Below, piece by piece: positions 34,573 to 44,586 of a stretch of 64,000 bases of DNA. Source of the DNA: Gudongella sp964575895 (GTDB lineage: Bacteria; Bacillota; Clostridia; Tissierellales; Tissierellaceae); the NCBI GenBank assembly GCA_964575895.1, contig CAZNTE010000010.1, positions 27,910 to 91,909 of the forward strand, read 5' to 3'. The notes beneath the pieces are model-generated. The model was given only the letters and a program-made list of their open reading frames with translations. It was not told where the DNA came from and did no database searches. The number at the start of each line of letters is the position of its first letter. The first letter of the stretch is position 1. The position numbers and the translations under genes are program-made.

Positions 34573-35319
34573 TTGAGAATACCAATAATTGCTGGAAATT
34601 GGAAGATGAATAACACAATTACCCAGAGCAAAGAATTAATAGAGGAGTTAGTAAGTAAAGAATTAAAAGAAGGTGTAGATGCAGTTATTTGTGTTCCATA
34701 TACAAGTATCCAGAGTGCCCATACTCTAGTTAAAGACACAAATATTAAGATTGGTGCTCAGAATATGCATTGGGAAGAAAAGGGTGCTTTTACAGGAGAA
34801 ATTTCGCCTGTGATGCTCAAGGAACTGGGAGTTGAGTATGTTATAGTTGGTCACTCAGAGAGAAGACAATACTTTAATGAGACAGACGAAACTGTGAACT
34901 TGAAGATTAAGGCTGCTATCAAAGAAGACATAATTCCAATAGTATGTGTAGGAGAAACATTAGAACAGAGAGAAGAAGGAATACACATTGACTTAGTTAA
35001 AAATCAAGTGATTAAAGCATTTGATGGAGTTGATGCAGACCAGATTAAAAAATTAATAATAGCATATGAACCAATATGGGCAATTGGAACAGGTAAAACC
35101 GCATCCTCAGATCAGGCTGAAGAAATGTGTAAATTAATTAGGGACACTATCCAATCAAAATACAATGAAGAGACAGCAGATAGTGTAAGAATTCAGTATG
35201 GTGGAAGCGTTAAACCTGATAATGTTACAGAATTAATGGGAAAAGATAATATAGATGGTGCTCTAGTAGGTGGAGCTAGTTTGAAAGCTGATGATTTCTT
35301 GAAGCTTTTGAATTATTAA
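34573..35319 (+). CDS. tpiA: triosephosphate isomerase
   Basis: A 248-residue TIM-barrel isomerase (EC 5.3.1.1) interconverting dihydroxyacetone phosphate and glyceraldehyde-3-phosphate. AGNWKMNNT with the catalytic Lys, VGHSERRQYF with catalytic His, AYEPIWAIGTGKTAS with catalytic Glu and the flexible loop, and YGGSVKPDN. The start is TTG 34573 after GGAGGAG. Operon position between pgk and gpmI. Confidence 0.97.
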   Translation: MRIPIIAGNWKMNNTITQSKELIEELVSKELKEGVDAVICVPYTSIQSAHTLVKDTNIKIGAQNMHWEEKGAFTGEISPVMLKELGVEYVIVGHSERRQYFNETDETVNLKIKAAIKEDIIPIVCVGETLEQREEGIHIDLVKNQVIKAFDGVDADQIKKLIIAYEPIWAIGTGKTASSDQAEEMCKLIRDTIQSKYNEETADSVRIQYGGSVKPDNVTELMGKDNIDGALVGGASLKADDFLKLLNY

Positions 35320-35331
35320 CGGAGGTTTATT

Positions 35332-36882
35332 ATGACTAAAAACCCTGTAATGTTAATGATTTTAGATGGTTTTGGGTTGGGAAAAGCCTACCCAGGAAAT
35401 GCTGTAAGATTAGCCAAGACTCCAAATTTTGATAGAATTTTAAGTGAATATCCCCATACTACTTTAAAAGCTAGTGGCATGTCAGTTGGACTACCTGAAG
35501 GTCAAATGGGGAATTCAGAAGTTGGGCATTTAAACATTGGTTCTGGAAGAATTGTATATCAAGAATTAACTAGAATATCAAAGGAAATTCAAGAAGGTGG
35601 ATTCTTTCTTAAAAAAGAATTTTCAGATGCTATTAAAAATTCAAAAGACAATAGTTCTGCAGTTCATTTAATTGGTCTGGTATCAGATGGTGGTGTTCAT
35701 AGTCACAACACACATTTGTATGGATTATTGGAACTAATGAAAAAAGAAAATGTGAAAAATGTTTATATCCACGTGATTCTTGACGGAAGAGATGTTGCTC
35801 CTTCAATAGGGAGTACTCATGTTAGAGAACTTCAACAAAAGATAAGTGAAATTGGAGTAGGGAAAATTGCAACTGTATCTGGAAGATATTACACAATGGA
35901 TAGAGACAAGAGATGGGAAAGAACAAAACTAGGATATGATGCAATTGTCCTTGGAAAAGGTGAGAATAACATTGATCCAGTTTTGGCAATTGAAAATTCA
36001 TATAAAGAGGGAATAAATGATGAGTTTATGATTCCTGTAGTAATACTTGAGGATAATAAACCACTTGGAGTTGTGGAAGATAATGATTCAATTATATTCT
36101 TTAACTTTAGACCGGATAGAGCTAGACAGATAACAAGAGCCATAGTTGATGAAGAATTTGATGGATTCACTAGAGAGAAAAAAGTATCCACCTACTATGT
36201 GACCATGACAGAGTATGATAGAACAATCAAAAATGTACATGTTGCTTACAAGAATGATGGTTTAGAAAATACACTAGGTGAATATATAAGTAAGAATAAT
36301 TTAAATCAACTAAGAATTGCTGAAACTGAAAAGTATGCACATGTAACATTTTTCTTCAATGGGGGCAGAGAAGAGCCATTTAAAAATGAGGATAGAGTCT
36401 TAGTACCATCTCCGAAGGTTGCCACATATGATCTAAAACCTGAAATGAGTGCTTTTGAGGTTAAGGATGAAGTAATCAATAGGATAAAGATGGAGAAATA
36501 TGACTTAATAATACTAAATTTTGCCAATCCAGATATGGTAGGTCATACAGGTGTCATACCTGCTGCTATAAAAGCAGTTGAAACTGTGGATACATGTCTT
36601 GGTGAAATAGTTAAACTAATGGAAGAGGTTGATGGTAAAATTATTGTCACTTCAGACCATGGTAATTCAGAAATGCTAATAGATGAAGAAACAGGTGGTG
36701 TCTTTACAGCCCATACAACAAATGAAGTTCCCTTGGTTTTAGTGGGTCTAAGAAATAAGGTTTTAAGAGAAGGAATACTAGCAGACATAGCACCAACACT
36801 ATTGGAATTATTAGGATTAGAGGTACCCAAGGAAATGACTGGTAAATCCTTAATAGTGCACAATCAAGAATTAAGAAGATAG
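35332..36882 (+). CDS. gpmI: 2,3-bisphosphoglycerate-independent phosphoglycerate mutase
   Basis: A 516-residue Mn-dependent phosphoglycerate mutase (EC 5.4.2.12). The alkaline-phosphatase-like metal core is seen in MLMILDGFGLG, the nucleophile Ser in GQMGNSEVGHLNIGSGR, and later NFANPDMVGHTG and VTSDHGNSEM. The middle insertion is the phosphotransferase domain. It is 12 bases after tpiA. Confidence 0.97.
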   Translation: MTKNPVMLMILDGFGLGKAYPGNAVRLAKTPNFDRILSEYPHTTLKASGMSVGLPEGQMGNSEVGHLNIGSGRIVYQELTRISKEIQEGGFFLKKEFSDAIKNSKDNSSAVHLIGLVSDGGVHSHNTHLYGLLELMKKENVKNVYIHVILDGRDVAPSIGSTHVRELQQKISEIGVGKIATVSGRYYTMDRDKRWERTKLGYDAIVLGKGENNIDPVLAIENSYKEGINDEFMIPVVILEDNKPLGVVEDNDSIIFFNFRPDRARQITRAIVDEEFDGFTREKKVSTYYVTMTEYDRTIKNVHVAYKNDGLENTLGEYISKNNLNQLRIAETEKYAHVTFFFNGGREEPFKNEDRVLVPSPKVATYDLKPEMSAFEVKDEVINRIKMEKYDLIILNFANPDMVGHTGVIPAAIKAVETVDTCLGEIVKLMEEVDGKIIVTSDHGNSEMLIDEETGGVFTAHTTNEVPLVLVGLRNKVLREGILADIAPTLLELLGLEVPKEMTGKSLIVHNQELRR

Positions 36883-36893
36883 GAGTGATAAAA

Positions 36894-38186
36894 ATGAGTA
36901 TTATTACAGATGTATATGCAAGGGAAGTATTAGATTCAAGGGGAAATCCAACAATTGAGGTAGAGGTGTGGACGGAACTTGATGCATTTGGAAGAGCAAT
37001 TGTCCCATCAGGTGCTTCTACAGGGATTTATGAAGCTGTTGAGTTAAGAGATATGGACAAGTCAAGATATCTTGGTAAAGGAGTTATAAATGCCGTAGAT
37101 AATGTAAATGACATCATAGCAGATGAAGTTATTGGAATGGAAGTATTTGATCAAGTATTAATTGATAAGGTGTTAATTGAACTTGATGGAACTCATAACA
37201 AGGGAAAATTAGGAGCTAACGCTATACTTGCCGTATCAATGGCTGTTGCAAGGGCTGCAGCAAATGAATTAGGAATACCTCTATATCAGTATATTGGTGG
37301 AGTAAACGCAAAAACATTGCCAGTTCCAATGATGAACATCTTAAATGGTGGGGAGCATGCAGATAACAACGTTGACATTCAAGAGTTTATGGTAATGCCA
37401 ATAGGTGCAAAATCATTTAAAGAAGCATTGAGAATGGGTACTGAAATATTCCATAATCTAAAAGCTGTACTAAAATCAAAGGGCTTAAGTACATCAGTAG
37501 GCGATGAAGGTGGATTTGCTCCAAATCTTTCCAGTAATGAGGAAGCTTTATCAACTATTGTTGAAGCTATTAAAAAAGCAGGATATACTCCTGGTGAAGA
37601 TATAGTCCTTGCTTTGGATGTTGCTGCTTCAGGAATGTACAATGAAGAAGATAAGACATATAACTTAAAAGGTGAAGGAAGAATCCTGACAGTTGAAGAA
37701 ATGGTCAAATACTATGAAGATTTAGTTGATAAATATCCAATAATTTCCATCGAAGATGGTCTTGGAGAAGATGACTGGGATGGTTGGAAACTAATGACTG
37801 AGAGACTAGGAAACAAGATTCAAATAGTTGGAGATGATTTGTTTGTAACAAATACAGAAAGACTTCAAAAAGGTATTGAAATGGGAGTATCAAACTCAAT
37901 CCTAATTAAACTTAACCAAATTGGTACAATAACTGAAACTCTAGATGCAATAGAGTTGGCTAAGGTTAACGGTTATACAGCTGTTATTTCTCATAGATCA
38001 GGTGAAACGGAAGATTCTACTATTGCAGATTTAGCTGTTGCAACAAATGCAGGTCAAATTAAGACTGGTGCTCCTTCAAGAACTGATAGAGTAGCTAAGT
38101 ATAATCAACTATTAAGAATTGAAGATGGCTTAGGTGAAATGTCTAAATATAATGGGATTAAAACATTTTACAATATAAAAGGATAA
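36894..38186 (+). CDS. eno: enolase
   Basis: A 430-residue enolase (EC 4.2.1.11), making phosphoenolpyruvate. DVYAREVLDSRGNPTIEVEV at the start, PSGASTGIYEAVELRD, SVGDEGGFAPNL, SIEDGLGEDDWDGW, the catalytic-Lys strand LIKLNQIGTITETL and ISHRSGETEDSTIADLAVA. The ATG at 36894 follows AGGAGTGAT; a GTG at 36885 is in frame but is part of that site. Last gene of the glycolytic operon. Confidence 0.97.
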   Translation: MSIITDVYAREVLDSRGNPTIEVEVWTELDAFGRAIVPSGASTGIYEAVELRDMDKSRYLGKGVINAVDNVNDIIADEVIGMEVFDQVLIDKVLIELDGTHNKGKLGANAILAVSMAVARAAANELGIPLYQYIGGVNAKTLPVPMMNILNGGEHADNNVDIQEFMVMPIGAKSFKEALRMGTEIFHNLKAVLKSKGLSTSVGDEGGFAPNLSSNEEALSTIVEAIKKAGYTPGEDIVLALDVAASGMYNEEDKTYNLKGEGRILTVEEMVKYYEDLVDKYPIISIEDGLGEDDWDGWKLMTERLGNKIQIVGDDLFVTNTERLQKGIEMGVSNSILIKLNQIGTITETLDAIELAKVNGYTAVISHRSGETEDSTIADLAVATNAGQIKTGAPSRTDRVAKYNQLLRIEDGLGEMSKYNGIKTFYNIKG

Positions 38187-38221
38187 TAGTATTGACAGCA
38201 TATTAAAAAATGATGTAAAAT

Positions 38222-38268
38222 AAAACGCACTTGCAAATTAATTGCATTTGCGTTTTATTATTTTTTTT
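38222..38268 (+). terminator. terminator of the glycolytic operon
   Basis: Arms 38222-38236 and 38242-38256 form an imperfect 15-bp stem (AAAACGCA pairs with TGCGTTTT) followed by ATTATTTTTTTT. Confidence 0.85.
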
Positions 38269-38331
38269 GTGGGTATAACTACAAAGAAATTCACAAAATT
38301 ACATTACATTAAATATAAAGAGGGGATACAA

Positions 38332-39321
38332 ATGAAGAGAAAATTTCTTTTAATATTATTATTGATTCTAGTAATTTCAATAACAGGATGTACTTCATCA
38401 AATGAAGTTGCTGAAGAAGAAATAAAGTCTGAAGAGACAATTGAACCAGGGGAAACTATTGAACCAAGAATAACCGTTATAACGACTCTGTTCCCACAAT
38501 ATGATTTTGCAAAAACCATTGGTGGGGAATTGGTTGAAACCTCACTATTATTACCACCAGGAATTGAAGCTCATTCATTTGAACCAACTCCACAAGACAT
38601 AGTGGGACTTTTAAAATCGGATTTATTCTTGTATACAGGAGAGCTTATGGAGCCCTGGTCAAAAAATATTGTTTCTAATCTAGAAAGTGAAAATATACTG
38701 GTTGTTGATTTAAGCAAAAACATTCATTTACTTGAATTAGAGGAAGGTGATGATCATGATCATGATCACAGCCATGAGGATGAGGGGCTTGATCCACATT
38801 ATTGGACAGATCCAAATATGGCAATGGTTATGGTGGATACAATAGTTGAAGCATTTACTTCTTTGGATCCAGATAATAGCAATATTTATATGTCAAATGG
38901 TGAAGAATTAAAGAATGACCTAGTTGTTTTAGATAAGGATATTAGAGAAGCTCTTTCAAAAACAAAATCAAGTACCATTATATCTGGAGGGCACTTCGCT
39001 TTTGGTTATTTTGCTAAGGCCTACAACCTAGAGCATATGTCTCCATACAGTGGATTTTCGCCAAATGCTGAACCCTCACCACAAAGTATTACTAATTTAA
39101 TTAATAAAATTAAGGAAACTAATGTAAGAGCCATATTCTACGAGGAGTTAATTGATCCAAAGGTAGGTAGAACGATTGTAGAAGAAACAGGTGTTGACCT
39201 CTTACTTCTACATGGAACCCATAATGTTTCTAAAGATGAATTGGAAAAAGGAATTAGCTATATAGAAATAATGTATCAGAATTTGGAAAATCTAAAGTTA
39301 GGGTTGGGGTATAATGAGTAA
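38332..39321 (+). CDS. znuA: zinc ABC transporter substrate-binding lipoprotein
   Basis: A 329-residue metal-binding lipoprotein of the cluster A-I type. Signal peptide with lipobox SITGC, then VITTLFPQYDFAKTIGG, the metal ligand His in PGIEAHSFEPTPQD, an acidic His-rich loop GDDHDHDHSHEDEG typical of Zn-specific proteins, HYWTDPNMAM and GGHFAFGYFAKAYNL. The ATG at 38332 starts the signal peptide; the open frame upstream lies in the terminator region. The gene overlaps znuC by 8 bases. Confidence 0.92.
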   Translation: MKRKFLLILLLILVISITGCTSSNEVAEEEIKSEETIEPGETIEPRITVITTLFPQYDFAKTIGGELVETSLLLPPGIEAHSFEPTPQDIVGLLKSDLFLYTGELMEPWSKNIVSNLESENILVVDLSKNIHLLELEEGDDHDHDHSHEDEGLDPHYWTDPNMAMVMVDTIVEAFTSLDPDNSNIYMSNGEELKNDLVVLDKDIREALSKTKSSTIISGGHFAFGYFAKAYNLEHMSPYSGFSPNAEPSPQSITNLINKIKETNVRAIFYEELIDPKVGRTIVEETGVDLLLLHGTHNVSKDELEKGISYIEIMYQNLENLKLGLGYNE

Positions 39322-40045
39322 GATAATAGAGGTAAAGGATCTTAATATATTCTATGGTCAACAACAAGTGTTAAAGGATATATCTTTTAGCATAGAAGAA
39401 GGAGATTATATAGGACTTGTTGGGGCAAATGGTTCTGGAAAGACTACATTGGTTAAAGCAATACTTGGTCTTGTTCCATTGACATCGGGAAGTATTAAGT
39501 ATTCTGATGCAGACAAATTTCAGCAGGGTATTGGTTACTTGCCTCAAGTTGCTGTCACTGGTAACACATTGTTTCCAGCTGAAGTACATGAAATTGTAGG
39601 TATTGGTTTAATGGGTTCAAAAAGATTCCCTAAAAAGATTAACAAGGAAGATAATTTAAAAATTGATGATATTTTGAAGAGACTTGACATCTTCCAACTT
39701 AAGCATAAGAAGATTGGGGATTTGTCAGGTGGGCAGCAACAAAGGGTGCTCTTGGCAAGGGCAATGGTGAGTAAACCTAAACTTCTCATTCTTGATGAAC
39801 CTACATCTGCCTTAGACCCAAAGGTAAGAACCGAGTTTTTTAAATTAATCAAAGATATAAATGAGAATGACAATACAAGTATTTTGCTAGTTTCCCATGA
39901 TTTGGGAAGTATAAAGAAATGTTCTAAGAAAATTATGCTACTTGATAGAGAGTTGATGTATTTTGGACCTTCTGATGATTTCAGCATAAATGTTAATTTT
40001 GTTGAAGGAATACATGATCACATCCATATGGAGGTAAATAATTAA
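39314..40045 (+). CDS. znuC: zinc ABC transporter ATPase
   Basis: A 243-residue ABC ATPase. Walker A GANGSGKTT, signature LSGGQQQRVLLARA, Walker B LLILDEPTSALDP and H-loop LVSHDLG. It overlaps both neighbours (8 bases with znuA and 1 base with znuB), a sign of tight translational coupling. Substrate is taken from the partner binding protein. Confidence 0.93.
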   Translation: MSKIIEVKDLNIFYGQQQVLKDISFSIEEGDYIGLVGANGSGKTTLVKAILGLVPLTSGSIKYSDADKFQQGIGYLPQVAVTGNTLFPAEVHEIVGIGLMGSKRFPKKINKEDNLKIDDILKRLDIFQLKHKKIGDLSGGQQQRVLLARAMVSKPKLLILDEPTSALDPKVRTEFFKLIKDINENDNTSILLVSHDLGSIKKCSKKIMLLDRELMYFGPSDDFSINVNFVEGIHDHIHMEVNN

Positions 40046-40869
40046 TGGACACTATAGATATATTAAAGGAAGCATTTGGCTATAATTTTATGCAAAGAGC
40101 AATGATTGTGGGAACTCTAATAGCTATAAGTAGCTCCTTACTTGGAGTATTCTTGGTTCTAAAGAAATTCTCCATGATTGGAGATGGATTAGCTCATGTT
40201 AGCTTTGCAACAGTAGCTATTGCACTTCTATTAGGGACATCCCCAATGTTAGTTTCTATACCAATAGTTGTTATAGCTTCAATATTTATTATGGAACTCA
40301 ATGAGCGAGCGGGGATACATGGAGATGCTGCAATTGGCCTGGTATCTTCTTTTTCTGTAGCGCTTGGAGTTTTAATATCAAGTATTGCAGGGGGATTTAA
40401 TGTTGACTTATTCAGTTATCTCTTTGGAAGTATATTAGCCATCAAGGAATCTGATATGTATCTTTCAATTGCTCTTGCTTTCGGGGTCATATCAATGATT
40501 ATTTTCTTCTACAATGACTTATTTGCAGTTACCCATGATGAATCCTTTGCCAGTGTAATAGGGGTAAAGACTAAGAGGATGAATTATCTTATTGCTACAT
40601 TAACATCAATTACTATAGTTCTTGGGATTAGGGTAGTTGGCACAATGCTAATTTCAAGCATGATAGTTTTTCCTACAGTTACTGCTCTTCAAATATCAAA
40701 GAGCTTTAAATCAACAATTTTAATAGCAGCAGTGGTATCTGTATTGGCAGTTATCCTAGGTGTAATAGGTTCTTATATCTTTAACTTCCCTTCAGGTGCA
40801 AGTATAGTTATGGTTAATGCAATTTTATTTATCTTGTTTGTTAGTTTGAAAAAATTAATTAAGATATAG
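40045..40869 (+). CDS. znuB: zinc ABC transporter permease
   Basis: A 274-residue permease of the ABC-3 family with about eight membrane helices. SSLLGVFLVLKKFSMIGDGL followed by AHVSFA is the family start, and GIRVVGTMLISSMIVFPTVT the end of the core. The ATG shares a base with the znuC stop. It is followed 16 bases later by a Fur-family regulator. Confidence 0.93.
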   Translation: MDTIDILKEAFGYNFMQRAMIVGTLIAISSSLLGVFLVLKKFSMIGDGLAHVSFATVAIALLLGTSPMLVSIPIVVIASIFIMELNERAGIHGDAAIGLVSSFSVALGVLISSIAGGFNVDLFSYLFGSILAIKESDMYLSIALAFGVISMIIFFYNDLFAVTHDESFASVIGVKTKRMNYLIATLTSITIVLGIRVVGTMLISSMIVFPTVTALQISKSFKSTILIAAVVSVLAVILGVIGSYIFNFPSGASIVMVNAILFILFVSLKKLIKI

Positions 40870-40885
40870 AATAGGGAGAAGGATT

Positions 40886-41311
40886 ATGGACAATATTAAA
40901 ATCAAAGATCTTTTCAAGCGGAATGGGATTAAATTTTCACAACAAAGACTGCTGATATATTCATTATTAAATAATAAGAGAGAACCAATTAGTGCTGATG
41001 ATATATATTTAGATTTAATAAAAAATGATGATAGCAATATCAATATATCAACAGTATATAGAATTCTTACTCTTTTTACCAAGAAGGGATTAGTTATAAA
41101 ATCAAATTTAAATATAGATGGGAAGGCAACATTTGAGATCAATCATAAAGAACATAGGCATCACTTAATCTGCGTAAAATGCGGCAAGATCATTCCCATA
41201 AGTGGTTGTCCTTTAAAAGAGTATGAGAAAGCATTGGTAAAGAGAACCAATTATATAATACTTGAACACAATCTTGAGATAAGGGGAATTTGTCCTGAAT
41301 GCCAAAGGTAA
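40886..41311 (+). CDS. zur: Fur family metalloregulator, probably Zur
   Basis: A 141-residue Fur-family repressor. Winged helix (about 15-85) with SQQRLLIYSLL and ISTVYRILTLFTKKGLV. The sensor part has HKEHRHHLICVKCGKI and the second structural-zinc pair CPEC at the C-terminus. Placement as the last gene of the znuACB operon points to zinc sensing (Zur), but Fur and PerR share these features. No clear operator palindrome was seen before znuA. Confidence 0.85.
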   Translation: MDNIKIKDLFKRNGIKFSQQRLLIYSLLNNKREPISADDIYLDLIKNDDSNINISTVYRILTLFTKKGLVIKSNLNIDGKATFEINHKEHRHHLICVKCGKIIPISGCPLKEYEKALVKRTNYIILEHNLEIRGICPECQR

Positions 41312-41349
41312 AGCTAGTAAAAGACAATTGGATATAATACGATTTGGCA

Positions 41350-41378
41350 TTGCTTTTAAATTACCCCTGTGTTAAAAT
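41350..41378 (+). promoter_or_regulatory. promoter of secG-hppA
   Basis: TTGCTT (41350-41355), a 17-base spacer and TAAAAT (41373-41378), between zur and secG. Confidence 0.5.
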
Positions 41379-41433
41379 GTTAATGTTATAGATATGGGAT
41401 TAAATATATTTTTAGAGATACAGGAGGTGTAGC

Positions 41434-41658
41434 ATGACAACTTTGTTTTCAATTTTGATGCTTATTTCAAGCATCACATTAATTGGTAGTATTTTATTAC
41501 AAGAAAGTAAACAAGAAGGTTTAGGAGCAATGGGTGGAGGAAGTGTGGATTCAATGTTTGGCAAGAGCATTGGAACTAGTAGACAGGCAATGTTAAGGAA
41601 AGTAACTATTGTATCAGCAGTGGTTTTTATAATATCTGCTATTGCATTAGCAGCATAA
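41434..41658 (+). CDS. secG: preprotein translocase subunit SecG
   Basis: A 74-residue SecG: two membrane helices (about 2-22 and 52-73) around a short polar loop with LLQESKQEGLGAMGGGS, the typical SecG Gly-rich segment. It stabilises the SecYE channel. CAGGAGGTG ribosome site. Usual partners rnr and smpB are found downstream at 47-50 kb, so the familiar secG-rnr-smpB-ssrA order is kept but interrupted by hppA and three other genes. Confidence 0.9.
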   Translation: MTTLFSILMLISSITLIGSILLQESKQEGLGAMGGGSVDSMFGKSIGTSRQAMLRKVTIVSAVVFIISAIALAA

Positions 41659-41676
41659 TAAAGGGAGGAAGGTAAA

Positions 41677-43677
41677 ATGAATTTCGCTTTAATCGCTGCT
41701 CCATTAGTGGGAGTAGTTGCTTTGTTGTTCGCATTATACAAAGCATCATCAATTAATAAAGTTAGCCCAGGAAACGACAGAATGATTGAAATTTCAACTT
41801 ATATTCAACAAGGAGCTATGGCATTCTTAACTAGACAGTATAAATCACTGGCTATTTTTATTGCAGTTTTATTTGTAATTTTGGCATTTTTAATCAATCT
41901 TACTACTGCAGTAACATTCATCTATGGTGCATTATTCTCAATCATGGCAGGATACTTTGGTATGAGAGTTGCAACTAAGGCTAACGTTAGAACAGCTAAC
42001 GCAGCTATGGAAAGTGGAATGACAAAAGCATTAAATGTTGCATTCTCAGGTGGAGCAGTAATGGGAATGAGCGTTGTTGGTTTAGGTTTATTTGGTATAG
42101 GAACTTCTTATATGATCTTTAAAGATCCAGCAATTATAACCGGTTTCGGATTAGGAGCTTCATCAATTGCATTATTTGCAAGAGTTGGTGGAGGTATTTA
42201 TACAAAAGCAGCTGACGTTGGAGCTGACTTAGTTGGTAAAGTTGAAGCGGGAATTCCTGAAGATGATCCAAGAAACCCAGCAGTTATAGCAGATAACGTT
42301 GGAGACAACGTTGGTGACGTAGCTGGTATGGGAGCTGACTTATTTGAGTCCTATGTTGGAGCTATAATTTCAGCAATAACACTTGGATTAATAGCTTTTG
42401 GAGAAAGTGGAGTAAACTTTGCATTTGCTTTAGCAGCAGTTGGTATCCTAGCTTCTATAGTTGGAGCATTCTTTGTAAGAGGAGATGGGGACCCACAAAA
42501 ATCACTTGATAAGGGTACTTGGGTAAGTTCAGCAATAACAATGATAATTGGAGCATTCTTAAGTATTTCTATACTTGGATCATTCCAACCATTTATCGCT
42601 ATTATTGCAGGTCTAGTTGTAGGATTATCCATTGCAAAAGTAACTGAAATGTTCACATCAGCAGATTATAAGCCAGTAAGAAGAATAGCAAAAGAGTCAG
42701 AAACAGGTGCTTCTACTAATATTATTGGTGGTCTTTCAGTTGGTATGATGTCAACAGCTGTTCCAATAATAATCATTGCTGTAGGTATCCTTGTGGCATT
42801 CTATGCTTCAGGTGGAACAACTGATCCAGCAAAAGGACTTTATGGTATAGCCTTAGCAGCTGTAGGAATGCTTTCAACAGCCGGTATGACAATAGCAGTT
42901 GATGCATATGGTCCAATTGCAGATAATGCTGGTGGTATAGCAGAAATGTGTAAATTACCGAAAGAAGTAAGAAAAATAACTGATAAACTTGACTCAGTAG
43001 GAAATACAACAGCTGCAATTGGAAAGGGATTTGCAATTGGTTCAGCAGCTTTAACAGCTTTGGCATTATTTGCTTCCTACACACAAGCAGTTCAGTTAAC
43101 TTCAATAGATGTAACAAAACCTACAGTAATCGCAGGATTATTCATAGGTGGTATGCTTCCATACCTATTTGCTGCCTTGACAATGGATGCAGTAGGAAAA
43201 GCAGCATTTAAAATGATTGAAGAAGTAAGAAGACAGTTTAGAGAAATTCCAGGTATCATGGAAGGAACAACAACTCCAGAGTATGCAACTTGTGTTGATA
43301 TAAGTACAAAAGCAGCACTTAAAGAGATGGTAATACCTGGTTTATTAGCTGTAGCTGTACCTGTATTTATCGGTTTATTATTAGGCTCAGAGGCATTGGG
43401 AGGATTATTAGCAGGAGCTCTAGTAACTGGAGTATTAATGGCAATATTTATGTCTAATGCTGGTGGAGCTTGGGATAATGCTAAGAAGTATATTGAAGAA
43501 GGAAACCATGGTGGAAAAGGTAGTGAAGCTCATAAGGCTGCTGTTACTGGAGACACAGTTGGAGATCCATTCAAAGATACTTCAGGACCTTCATTGAACA
43601 TTCTAATAAAACTTATGACAATTGTTGCTTTAGTATTTTCACAAGTATTCTTAAACTACGGTGGAATATTATTCTAA
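41677..43677 (+). CDS. hppA: K+-dependent membrane-bound pyrophosphatase
   Basis: A 666-residue ion-pumping pyrophosphatase with about 16 helices, coupling hydrolysis of pyrophosphate to H+ or Na+ export. The active-site block contains DVGADLVGKVEAGIPEDDPR and ADNVGDNVGDVAGMGADLFE. The segment GNTTAAIGKG with Ala (not Lys) marks the K+-dependent class. Whether it pumps Na+ or H+ cannot be decided here. It supports energy saving in an amino-acid fermenter. RBS AGGGAGGAAGG. It follows secG by 18 bases. Confidence 0.95.
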   Translation: MNFALIAAPLVGVVALLFALYKASSINKVSPGNDRMIEISTYIQQGAMAFLTRQYKSLAIFIAVLFVILAFLINLTTAVTFIYGALFSIMAGYFGMRVATKANVRTANAAMESGMTKALNVAFSGGAVMGMSVVGLGLFGIGTSYMIFKDPAIITGFGLGASSIALFARVGGGIYTKAADVGADLVGKVEAGIPEDDPRNPAVIADNVGDNVGDVAGMGADLFESYVGAIISAITLGLIAFGESGVNFAFALAAVGILASIVGAFFVRGDGDPQKSLDKGTWVSSAITMIIGAFLSISILGSFQPFIAIIAGLVVGLSIAKVTEMFTSADYKPVRRIAKESETGASTNIIGGLSVGMMSTAVPIIIIAVGILVAFYASGGTTDPAKGLYGIALAAVGMLSTAGMTIAVDAYGPIADNAGGIAEMCKLPKEVRKITDKLDSVGNTTAAIGKGFAIGSAALTALALFASYTQAVQLTSIDVTKPTVIAGLFIGGMLPYLFAALTMDAVGKAAFKMIEEVRRQFREIPGIMEGTTTPEYATCVDISTKAALKEMVIPGLLAVAVPVFIGLLLGSEALGGLLAGALVTGVLMAIFMSNAGGAWDNAKKYIEEGNHGGKGSEAHKAAVTGDTVGDPFKDTSGPSLNILIKLMTIVALVFSQVFLNYGGILF

Positions 43678-43689
43678 GAAATCTACTAA

Positions 43690-43715
43690 AATCCCTCTTT
43701 AAGAGGGATTTTTTT
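43690..43715 (+). terminator. terminator of hppA
   Basis: Stem AATCCCTC with GAGGGATT (43690-43697 with 43703-43710) followed by TTTTT. Confidence 0.92.
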
Positions 43716-43801
43716 AAGCTCATTTTTACTGTATAAATTCTTGAGAATATGATATAATTCATAGGTACAATATTGAAAATAAAAGGATGGAAAGACTTTT
43801 C

Positions 43802-44566
43802 ATGATGATTTCTATTTATAATATGGATATAAACTACATAGTAGAAGGAGAAGGAGATAATATTCTCATCTTACATGGGTGGGGTGCCAATATTGAAACA
43901 ATTGTACCTATTTTAAATATCCTAAAAGAAACCCATAAAGTATATGCACTTGATCTCCCTGGATTCGGTAAATCAGAAGAGCCGAAAGAAGTATATGGAT
44001 CATTTAATTATGCTGATGTAGTTAAGGAATTTATTGATAGGATGAATATTAAAGTTGTATCTCTAATCGGACATTCCTTTGGAGGTAAATTATCTATAAT
44101 ATTAGCTTCAAAGTATCCTGAATTGGTGGATAAAGTAGTCTTAATTGATAGTGCAGGTTTAATACCTAAGAGAACCCTTAAGTATCATTTAAGGGTCAAA
44201 AGCTTTAAAATATTTAAAAAACTATACCAGACATTAGTATTTTGGCAAGCAGATGAGAAGAAAATGGAAAAGCTGTACAGTAGATTTGGATCAGATGATT
44301 ATCAAAATTCGTCTGGTGTAATGAGAAAAATACTAGTTAGAGTAGTAAATGAAGACTTAAAACCTATTTTAAGGGAGGTTAAGGCACCTACTCTAATAAT
44401 TTGGGGAAGCAATGATGATGCTACACCTGTGTATCAAGGAAAAATAATGGAGGAAGAGATTAAGGATAGTGGTTTAGTTGTATTTCAAGGGGCAGGTCAC
44501 TATTCATATTTAGACCAATATAATAGATTTAAATCAGTTATAGAATCATACTTTAACATTAAATAA
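43802..44566 (+). CDS. alpha/beta hydrolase
   Basis: A 254-residue alpha/beta-hydrolase fold protein. Oxyanion loop LHGWGAN, the strand LDLPGFGKSEEP, nucleophile Ser in GHSFGGK, acid in WGSNDDATP and His in GAGHYSYLDQ. The start is unsure: an ATG at 43787 directly abuts AAAAGG, so ATG 43802 or 43805 is better spaced. It lies 20 bases before a Mur ligase and ddl, suggesting one operon tied to cell-wall synthesis, but the substrate is unknown. Confidence 0.8.
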   Translation: MMISIYNMDINYIVEGEGDNILILHGWGANIETIVPILNILKETHKVYALDLPGFGKSEEPKEVYGSFNYADVVKEFIDRMNIKVVSLIGHSFGGKLSIILASKYPELVDKVVLIDSAGLIPKRTLKYHLRVKSFKIFKKLYQTLVFWQADEKKMEKLYSRFGSDDYQNSSGVMRKILVRVVNEDLKPILREVKAPTLIIWGSNDDATPVYQGKIMEEEIKDSGLVVFQGAGHYSYLDQYNRFKSVIESYFNIK

Positions 44567-44586
44567 GTAAATAAACGGAGGGTATT